From G963674505 sp964575975 (GTDB lineage Bacteria > Desulfobacterota > Desulfobacteria > Desulfobacterales > SKZT01): a stretch of DNA of 24,677 bases. A program made the position numbers and the translations under genes. This document shows positions 16,772 to 23,115 of this stretch, piece by piece. The notes below the pieces were generated by a model that saw only the letters and a list, made by a program, of their open reading frames with translations, searched no databases and was not told where the DNA came from. The stretch spans positions 1 to 24,677 of the forward strand of contig CAZNTU010000075.1 of the NCBI GenBank assembly GCA_964575975.1, in the 5' to 3' direction. Each line of letters begins with the position of its first letter. Positions within the stretch are counted from its first letter, which is position 1.

Positions 16772-17233
16772 ATGAAAATTAAAATAGTCCTTTCGGTTAT
16801 TCTGGCGCTGATCGTTTTTTCGACGGCGGACTCTATCGGCGAAGAACAGGTCTCGCCTTACGGACAGACCGAATCCGAACCCGCTCCCCCGCCTCTGGCC
16901 GAGCCTGCCAGGCTGACGCTCGTCGCGGCGACGATGTGCGAATCCGTCGAGAATCTCGCTCCGCACAATCAGGCGATGGTATTTTCCATTTCCGTTGGAA
17001 GCGTTTCGTGCTTCACCCTGTTCGATCCCGTGCCGGAAAGAGCGGTCGTATTTCATAAATGGTTCAGGAGGGATCGCCTGAGCACAACCCAGAGACTGGT
17101 TCTTGAACCTCCCAAGTGGCGAACTTACAGCAGCATCTATTTGAGGGAGGCGGACAAGGGACCCTGGCGAGTCGAAGTCGTCGATTCCAAGGGCGACGTC
17201 CTCAAAGTTCTACGATTCAGCATCACGGAATAA
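16772..17233 (+). CDS. Exported DUF2914 domain protein
   Basis: A 153-residue protein with an N-terminal signal peptide (about 1-22, KIK followed by a hydrophobic run), a Pro-rich linker (about 36-45) and a DUF2914 domain. The domain is recognised by the pattern MCESVENLAP, then VVFHKWFRRDR, then WRTYSSIYL and GPWRVEVVDSKGDVL at the end. The function is unknown; related domains lie in envelope proteins. The stop codon is 5 bases before the diadenylate cyclase start, so the two are translationally linked and may act together at the membrane. The Shine-Dalgarno is weak. Confidence 0.82.
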   Translation: MKIKIVLSVILALIVFSTADSIGEEQVSPYGQTESEPAPPPLAEPARLTLVAATMCESVENLAPHNQAMVFSISVGSVSCFTLFDPVPERAVVFHKWFRRDRLSTTQRLVLEPPKWRTYSSIYLREADKGPWRVEVVDSKGDVLKVLRFSITE

Positions 17234-17238
17234 GTTCA

Positions 17239-18687
17239 ATGAATGAATTCGGTCTGTTTTACCAAAGCATCCGCTGGCAGGACATCGTCGACATACTTCT
17301 GAACAGTTACCTGCTTTTCCGGTTTTACGTTCTTTTTCGCGGCACCATCGTTCTGCGAGGGTTGATCGGAATCGCACTTTTGTGGTTCTTCCAGCGCATG
17401 GCAGTATTTCTGGGGATGATCATTACCAGCTGGGCCATCCAAGGCATAACCACCGTTGCCGCTCTGATCATCATCGTAGTTTTCCGAAGCGAAATCCGAG
17501 GTGTAATCCAGACCCAAAACGTACGGAACGTCCTTTGGGGTTTTTCCCATAGGGTCGAAGCCCAAACGCCGGTGGACGTCATCGTGGACAGCGTTTTCGA
17601 AATGTCCCAAAAATACGTGGGCGCGCTTATCGTAATTCCTGGGGACCACGATTTCAGGGATTACGTTCAGAACGGCACCACGTGGCAGGGAAAGCTGTCC
17701 AGAGAGATGATATTGAGCGTTTTCTTCAAGGACAATCCCGTCCACGACGGCGCGGCCATAATCCAAGGGGACCGAATCACGGATGTCGGGGTCATCCTGC
17801 CGCTTTCCAGGCGAAAGGACATTCCTTCCTACTACGGCACGCGGCATCGGGCCGCGCTGGGGATGTCGGAAAATACCGACTGCCTCGCCATCGTCGTTTC
17901 GGAGGAAAGCGGACGAGTTATAGCAACCAAGGGAAACAAAATAACGCCGATTCACCGCAAAGGACTTTTGGCTGACATTATGAAGGAACACCTCAAAATG
18001 ACTCCCCCCAAGGAAAGCAGCAATTATCCGTCCAAGGAACGCCTCGAGATCAGCCTGGCCGCCGTCGTGTCCCTTTTGTTCGTGATCGGCGTCTGGCTTT
18101 CCTTTTCCAAGGGATTGTACACCCTGGTGACAGTGCAAGTGCCCATCGAATACATGAACAAAAAGCCGAACCTGGAAATATTCGACACGTCGGTGAATTC
18201 GGTCGAACTGCACCTCAGCGGGTCGGGCGCGCTGATCAAATCCGTGGAGCCGCAGCAACTTTCCGTTCGAATCGATTTGGGCAAGGCCAATGCGGGCGAA
18301 AACATTTTCAATATCACACAAGACAACATATCGTTGCCCCCGGGCATTTATCTCAGGAAAATCGATCCCCCCACAGTGGAGATCACCACGGACACCTCGA
18401 TCACCAAACAGCTGCCGATCCAAGCGGACTGGGTAGGCACCCTGGACCCCGCGCTGCTGTTGACCGACGTTAGAGTAATCCCCGAGTCGGTACAGGTGAT
18501 AGGACCAAGAACCGCCATGGGCGAGGTCGCGACCATCTACACGGACAAAATCGATTTAGCCAATATTCACAAATCCGGTTCCGTGAAGGCCGCCCTTGCC
18601 TTCGATCCTAAGACGTACATCAGTCTGGCTCCGCAAGCCAAAGGCTCGGTTATCGTCGAATTCGTGGTTAAGGAAAGATTTCAATAG
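17239..18687 (+). CDS. cdaA: Membrane diadenylate cyclase CdaA fused to YbbR (CdaR-like) domains
   Basis: A 482-residue c-di-AMP synthase. About three N-terminal membrane helices (roughly 15-85) are followed by a DAC domain with DGA (170-172) and RHR (202-204, GTRHRAALG), the catalytic signature motifs. A further membrane helix at about 273-293 leads into an extracytoplasmic region of roughly 190 residues with YbbR-type beta repeats (for example PIEYMNKKPNLEI and PIQADWVGTL). In Firmicutes CdaA and its regulator CdaR (YbbR) are separate proteins of one operon; here they are one chain, so the periplasmic YbbR part probably controls the cyclase. Start 17239 is preferred over the frame's earlier ATG 17116, which lies within the DUF2914 gene. 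No glmM follows; etfA faces it 115 bases on. Confidence 0.92.
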   Translation: MNEFGLFYQSIRWQDIVDILLNSYLLFRFYVLFRGTIVLRGLIGIALLWFFQRMAVFLGMIITSWAIQGITTVAALIIIVVFRSEIRGVIQTQNVRNVLWGFSHRVEAQTPVDVIVDSVFEMSQKYVGALIVIPGDHDFRDYVQNGTTWQGKLSREMILSVFFKDNPVHDGAAIIQGDRITDVGVILPLSRRKDIPSYYGTRHRAALGMSENTDCLAIVVSEESGRVIATKGNKITPIHRKGLLADIMKEHLKMTPPKESSNYPSKERLEISLAAVVSLLFVIGVWLSFSKGLYTLVTVQVPIEYMNKKPNLEIFDTSVNSVELHLSGSGALIKSVEPQQLSVRIDLGKANAGENIFNITQDNISLPPGIYLRKIDPPTVEITTDTSITKQLPIQADWVGTLDPALLLTDVRVIPESVQVIGPRTAMGEVATIYTDKIDLANIHKSGSVKAALAFDPKTYISLAPQAKGSVIVEFVVKERFQ

Positions 18688-18802
18688 GCAGGGCACAGGC
18701 AATGCCGGCAGGAAACGCCGACGGCCTCGAAAAATCTTTCCGTCCAGGTCCGCCAGAACGATTCGAGCACTTGCCATCTGTCTTCTCGGCATAATCGCTT
18801 AT

Positions 18803-19786
18803 TCAGCCTTTCGCCTCCTTGATTTTCTCGGTCAATTCGGGAACGAATTCGAGTATGTCGGCGATTACGCCCACGTCGGCGGCCTGGAATATAGGAGCTT
18901 TCGGGTTTTTGTTCACCGCCACGATGAACGGCGAGCCCTTGATTCCCCCCAAGTGCTGAAAAGAGCCGCTGATGCCCAACGCGAGATAGACTTTGGGCTT
19001 GACTGTCTTTCCGGAAGTGCCCACCTGGCGGGACTTGTCCAACCACTTGGCATCCACGATGGGACGGGAGCAGCTTACGTCGGCACCCATGGCCTTGGCG
19101 AGTTCGTGGACGATTTCCAGGTTTTCCTGCTCCTCGATGCCGCGCCCCACAGACACCAGAACATCCGACTTGGTGATGTCCACGTCCCCGGTTTCTGCCT
19201 CTATGGTTTCCAAGTACCGGCGCTTTTCTCCTGCCCCTCCCGCAGTCGCGTCCTGGGTTTTATCCACGGTCTTTCCGTCTCCGCCTTTGGCCTCCTGCGG
19301 CTTGAACGCTCCCGCCCGAACCGAAATCACCGCCCCTTGGGATATGTCGCACAGAACATGGGTGCCGACCTGCCCGACAAATTCCTCCCTGACAATCTTG
19401 AGTTTTTCGTCCTCGATCCCGTCGAAATCGACGGCGTCGGAAACGAATGCCGAATCCAGCTTGATCGAAAGACCGGGCGCCAAATCCATCCCGAAATGCT
19501 CGTGAGGCGCCAGGAAAAGGACGCCTTTGGGAACGATCCGTGCAAGCATTGGCCGAAGGACCTCCGCCGTCACATACGCAAGGGATTCGTGATCTATTTT
19601 CCAAACCTCGCCGAAAGAGGGGGCGATTTGCTTTGCGACCTTTTCCAGCTTTTCGCCGGAGCCCGCGACAACCGCGGTCACGGAAACGTCGGGATCGATC
19701 TTTTTCGCGGCGGACACAAGCTCGAAGGCCGTGTCGTCGGCGACGCCGTCCTTATGAAGAATGTACGCGAAAATTTGTCGGGACAT
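18803..19786 (-). CDS. etfA: Electron transfer flavoprotein alpha subunit
   Basis: A 327-residue subunit that, with EtfB, accepts electrons from acyl-CoA dehydrogenases. The C-terminal FAD domain (about 205-327) shows the hallmark blocks SRPIVDAKWLDKSRQVG, TGKTVKPK-like SGKTVKPK, ALGISGSFQHLGG and AVNKNPKAPIF with AADVGVIAD. A Gly/Lys/Asp-rich linker at about 165-190 is a little longer than usual. An ideal AAAGGAGGT lies in the end of etfB, and the etfB stop and etfA start share one base (TAATG), so the two are translationally coupled. The set belongs to the EMO-etfB-etfA operon. Confidence 0.97.
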   Translation of the reverse strand: MSRQIFAYILHKDGVADDTAFELVSAAKKIDPDVSVTAVVAGSGEKLEKVAKQIAPSFGEVWKIDHESLAYVTAEVLRPMLARIVPKGVLFLAPHEHFGMDLAPGLSIKLDSAFVSDAVDFDGIEDEKLKIVREEFVGQVGTHVLCDISQGAVISVRAGAFKPQEAKGGDGKTVDKTQDATAGGAGEKRRYLETIEAETGDVDITKSDVLVSVGRGIEEQENLEIVHELAKAMGADVSCSRPIVDAKWLDKSRQVGTSGKTVKPKVYLALGISGSFQHLGGIKGSPFIVAVNKNPKAPIFQAADVGVIADILEFVPELTEKIKEAKG

Positions 19787-20577
19787 TATTTGATACCTCC
19801 TTTGGATTTTAAAAGTTCGACCAGCCTGTCGACGATGTCGTCGGTGCTTCCCTCGAGAATTTCTGCGCCTTCTCCCAAGGGGGGCACGAAATAGTCGAGG
19901 CGCTTGACCTTGGCGGCGGCCTCCCCAACCGAACCGGGAGATATCCCCAGGTCGGTAGCTTTACGCACGGGGATTTCCACCGAGGCGACCTTCCTTATTC
20001 CTCTTATTCCCACGTATCGGGGTTCGTTAATGCCGGTCTGGATGGAAAGCACGCACGGCAAATCGATCTCGCTGATTTCCTGGTTGCCTCCCGCGATCTC
20101 CCGCCCGGCGCGTATTTTCTTGTCGTCGACCACCTCGATCCTGTTCACTAAAGAGGCGAACGGCCAATCCAGCATGGCCGCGATCATTCCGCCGACCTGC
20201 CCGGCGCCGTCGTCGGCCTGCGCGCCCGTCAATACGAGGTCGTACTTGCCCTTCTCGATCTCGGCCTTGAGGATCGATGCGATACCTCGGCCGTCGGAAC
20301 CTTCGAAAGCGTCGTCGCTCAACACAATTCCCTTGTCCGCGCCCATTGCCATTTCGCGACGGATCACCTCCTCCGCGTTTTCGTCGCCCACGGATATCAC
20401 TGTGACCGTCCCTCCGACCTTGTCGCGAATCTGGATGGCTTCCTCCACGGCGTAGTTGTCCCACTCGTTCACCGAGTAGACGAGGTCGTCGCGTTCGATA
20501 TCCGTGCCGTCGCGATTGACCTCGATCTCGTTCTCCGCCGTGTCCGGAACTCTCTTTACGCAAACTAAAATTTCCAT
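19786..20577 (-). CDS. etfB: Electron transfer flavoprotein beta subunit
   Basis: A 263-residue EtfB, partner of EtfA. It begins with the family pattern MEILVCVKRVPDT and carries VNEWDNYAVEEAI, a GAQADDGAGQVGGMIA block (the AMP/nucleotide-binding region) and the PCVLSIQTGINEPRY strand. A Shine-Dalgarno GAGGAGG lies before the ATG. It lies 67 bases downstream of the membrane quinone oxidoreductase gene and overlaps etfA by one base, so electrons from acyl-CoA oxidation are probably delivered directly to that partner. Confidence 0.97.
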   Translation of the reverse strand: MEILVCVKRVPDTAENEIEVNRDGTDIERDDLVYSVNEWDNYAVEEAIQIRDKVGGTVTVISVGDENAEEVIRREMAMGADKGIVLSDDAFEGSDGRGIASILKAEIEKGKYDLVLTGAQADDGAGQVGGMIAAMLDWPFASLVNRIEVVDDKKIRAGREIAGGNQEISEIDLPCVLSIQTGINEPRYVGIRGIRKVASVEIPVRKATDLGISPGSVGEAAAKVKRLDYFVPPLGEGAEILEGSTDDIVDRLVELLKSKGGIK

Positions 20578-20644
20578 AAGCTCCTCCTCTTGCCTGTGGT
20601 TCGCTGAATGTATTTTTTTGAAACTTCAATCCATCATAGATGCT

Positions 20645-22729
20645 TCAGACTTTCCTATCAATATGTCGATCCACCAGTTCCACCAGATCGACCACCTCGA
20701 TCTTGCCTTCCATGCCGCTGGTCTTGACGGCGTCCTCGAGGTTGACCATGCAGAAGGGGCACGCGGTGACGATCACGTTCGCGCCCGCTTCGGCGGCCAT
20801 CTCCACCCTCGCTTGGCCCATACGCTTGTTCTCGATGGGTTCGTAGAACAGATAGAGCCCGCCGCCGCCGCAGCAAAACGAACGATCCTTGCACCGGCCG
20901 CCCATTTCGACGCGCCTAATCCCGCCGATGGCGTCGATAACGTTTCGAGGCGCGTCGTAGAGGCCGTTGTGCCTTCCCAGGTAGCAAGGATCATGATAGG
21001 CATATATCTTGCCGTCGTCCTCCGCGGGTTTCATTCGAATTTTCCCCGAGGAAATCGCGCAGACAATCACTTGGCTGACGTGCTCCACAGGGGGAAGACC
21101 GGCATAGTCTTTTTTGAACGCATTGAACGCGTGGGGATCGGCCGTGACGATCCGTTCCACGCCGCTTTTCAATATGGCATCCGTGTTCTTGTCTCTCAGT
21201 TCCTGGAAAAGCATCTCCTCTCCGAAACGGCGGACCTCGTGACCGGAGTCCACTTCCTCCGGCCCCAATATGCCGAAATCGATCCCGCACGCGTTCAAAA
21301 CCCTGGCGCAGGCCCGCCCGATCTGCTGGATACGGTCGTCGTACGAAGTCACGCTATCGACGAAATACAAGGTCTTGGCGGCCTCCTTCCTGCCCAGTAC
21401 CTTGACCGGGAAGTCGGCGGCGAACGCCTTGTCCTTGATCCAGTCCGCCCGCTTCTTCTCCATCTTGCCGTACGGGTTGCCACGCTTTTCCAGCGCGCTC
21501 AAGGGCTTTTGCAAAGATTGCGGCACCATGCCCTCCTCCACCATGTATCTTCTCAGATCGACGACCTTGTCGATGTACTCGATCATCAGGGGACATTCCT
21601 CTTCGCACGCCCCGCAAGTGGTGCAGGACCAGATTTCGTCCTCTTCTAAAATCGTGCCGATCAAAGACTCGTCGCTCAATTTCATGTCGCCCTTCAGCGG
21701 ATAATGGGCGAATGCGTAATCCCTGCACTTGATGCTGATGAAGCGGGGGGAAAGCGGCCTCCCGACCGCGGTGGCCGGACACTGGTCGCTGCACCTTCCG
21801 CAATCGGCGCACGAATAGAAATCGAGCATGTGTTTCCACGTGAAATCCTCGAACTTTTTCACCCCGAACCTTTCCAAATCGTCCAGCTTGTCGTCGGAGA
21901 CGCCCCATCGGACCGGCTTGACCGTTCCCTTGTCGAGCTTCATGAGAAAAGCGTTGGGAAGAGACGTGATGACGTGAAAATGCTTTCCCAACGGAAGAAA
22001 GCACAGGAAAAAGAAGAAGATCAGCTCGTGGGCGAAATACGCGCCCAGATGGATGTTTTGAAGGCTTTCGACGGACAGTCCGCCAAGAAGGCCCGCAGCC
22101 AGCCAAGGCAGTGCGCCCGGAAGCATCCTTTCGTGTGGAAGGCCCTTTATGGCCGCCGCTGCGGCGGCGCTTCCCTCGAAAAAAGAATCCGAAATCAAAA
22201 GGCCGCAAATCAGCGCCAAGACGAAAACCGCCTCCGGAGTGTGGTCCTTTCCGTACTTCGGCGGGACCCTGTATCTCTCCGGTTTGACGTATCCCCTTCT
22301 GTACATGGCAAAGGCCGCGGCGAGAAAAACGGCTGTGACCGCGAAATCCTTTACCAGGTTGTAGGCCGCGCCCAGTTCGCCACCGAATCCCGGAAGATGG
22401 TATCCATCGGAAATGCCGAGCAATATCAAGGTGATCGACCGCAACGAAATGACGATGAATCCGGCGAACAAGACGATGTGGATAATGCCCGCCGTTCGAT
22501 ACCTGGGTTGCTTGTACTGGACGATGGCGTACTTGAGAAGCGCAGCCGCGCGCTTCCAGGGACGGTCCAGTCGCAGGTCGGGCATAGCCCTTATCAGCGG
22601 GGCCGTTCGCTTGGCCATTATGTAAGTGAAAATCGCCACGCCGACCACGGGGATGATCAGCGAAAAAATAACGGTGGGAATTCCGAATACCGCCGCTTTC
22701 GCGGGCGAAATCAGTGCCGATGGTTCCAT
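20645..22729 (-). CDS. Membrane ETF:menaquinone oxidoreductase (HdrD/NarI-like Fe-S protein)
   Basis: A 694-residue membrane protein of the EMO type, which oxidises EtfAB and reduces menaquinone. About six membrane helices with NarI-like heme-ligand histidines lie in 1-255. Two 4Fe-4S motifs follow: C307, C310, C313, C317 and C369, C372, C375, C379. Two HdrD-like CCG repeats come last. The second is complete (C582, C619-C620, then C657/C660), but the first has lost its cysteines: VDSVTSYDDR (457-466) and EEVDSGHEVRR (491-501) stand where Cys and CCG are expected. The start at 22729 is set by AAAAGGAG 5 bases upstream; the frame extends further but without protein likeness. Gene order EMO-etfB-etfA and the adjacent acyl-CoA ligase support a role in beta-oxidation. 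Confidence 0.9.
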   Translation of the reverse strand: MEPSALISPAKAAVFGIPTVIFSLIIPVVGVAIFTYIMAKRTAPLIRAMPDLRLDRPWKRAAALLKYAIVQYKQPRYRTAGIIHIVLFAGFIVISLRSITLILLGISDGYHLPGFGGELGAAYNLVKDFAVTAVFLAAAFAMYRRGYVKPERYRVPPKYGKDHTPEAVFVLALICGLLISDSFFEGSAAAAAAIKGLPHERMLPGALPWLAAGLLGGLSVESLQNIHLGAYFAHELIFFFFLCFLPLGKHFHVITSLPNAFLMKLDKGTVKPVRWGVSDDKLDDLERFGVKKFEDFTWKHMLDFYSCADCGRCSDQCPATAVGRPLSPRFISIKCRDYAFAHYPLKGDMKLSDESLIGTILEEDEIWSCTTCGACEEECPLMIEYIDKVVDLRRYMVEEGMVPQSLQKPLSALEKRGNPYGKMEKKRADWIKDKAFAADFPVKVLGRKEAAKTLYFVDSVTSYDDRIQQIGRACARVLNACGIDFGILGPEEVDSGHEVRRFGEEMLFQELRDKNTDAILKSGVERIVTADPHAFNAFKKDYAGLPPVEHVSQVIVCAISSGKIRMKPAEDDGKIYAYHDPCYLGRHNGLYDAPRNVIDAIGGIRRVEMGGRCKDRSFCCGGGGLYLFYEPIENKRMGQARVEMAAEAGANVIVTACPFCMVNLEDAVKTSGMEGKIEVVDLVELVDRHIDRKV
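21834..21845. promoter_or_regulatory. Candidate parS site (ParB binding)
   Basis: TTCCACGTGAAA matches all 12 positions of the parS core TTYCACGTGRAA, with 12 of 16 positions of the full site. It lies in the coding sequence of the quinone oxidoreductase gene, about 9 kb from parAB. parS sites commonly lie inside genes near the origin and parAB. A chance match is possible but not frequent. Confidence 0.3.
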
Positions 22730-23115
22730 TGTTTCTCCTTTTCGGGTGCGTTTTTTTTCAAGCGCTTGTTGGGAAAATGCAAGGGAAAAATCCGTCGCCG
22801 AAAAAATGAATGAGTATTCATTCAGTACCAGAGGGCCCGCCGGAATGTCAAGGCAAAAAACGCCCCCCAAAGGCCCCCCACCCGGTTCCGACCCGGAGAC
22901 CGCAAGATTCCGTCCATGTCGGTTCATATCTATCCTTAGCAGGATTCCGAATCCGAATTCAACTCTTAAAAATGAATTTACATAACGCCGAGACTCTGAT
23001 TTAATGGCTGGCGTTTTAGACGTTCTCGACTTTGACAAATCGATTTTGTCGGATTGCATGCATTTCGATTCCCCCCTCGCCGGTCGGAGGATCACTCGAA
23101 CACAAGGAGGCTTGC
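22730..23115. other. Divergent control region between the EMO-etf operon and the acyl-CoA ligase gene
   Basis: A 386-base gene-free stretch. From the left it holds the EMO Shine-Dalgarno, a run of T, the palindrome CAAGCGCTTG (22759-22768), the FadR-like box (22807-22824), a GC-rich stretch with C runs (22840-22890), an AT-rich part (22935-22985) and finally AAGGAGG (23104-23110) for the ligase gene. A TTGACA at 23032-23037 points towards the ligase but has no good -10. No coding frame or RNA gene is seen. Confidence 0.7.
22807..22824. promoter_or_regulatory. FadR/YsiA-type (TetR family) operator
   Basis: TGAATGA-GTAT-TCATTCA is a perfect 7-bp inverted repeat with a 4-base centre. It agrees with the Bacillus subtilis FadR (YsiA) operator consensus WTGAATGAMTANTCATTCAW apart from the central M and the last W. 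In Bacillus that regulator controls an acyl-CoA ligase, fadB and etfB-etfA, the same functions that flank the box here. It is 78 bases upstream of the EMO start codon. No TetR gene is in the window, so the regulator is elsewhere. Confidence 0.7.

Noticed and set aside
18596..19894. Plus-strand open frame of 432 codons across the etfA gene
   Set aside because: Most of it is antisense to etfA; its N-terminal part overlaps the YbbR end in another frame. The short hydrophobic stretch near 18770-18830 is not enough for a gene.
22759..22768. Palindrome CAAGCGCTTG upstream of the quinone oxidoreductase gene
   Set aside because: A 10-bp palindrome is expected many times by chance in this length; no known operator consensus matched with confidence.
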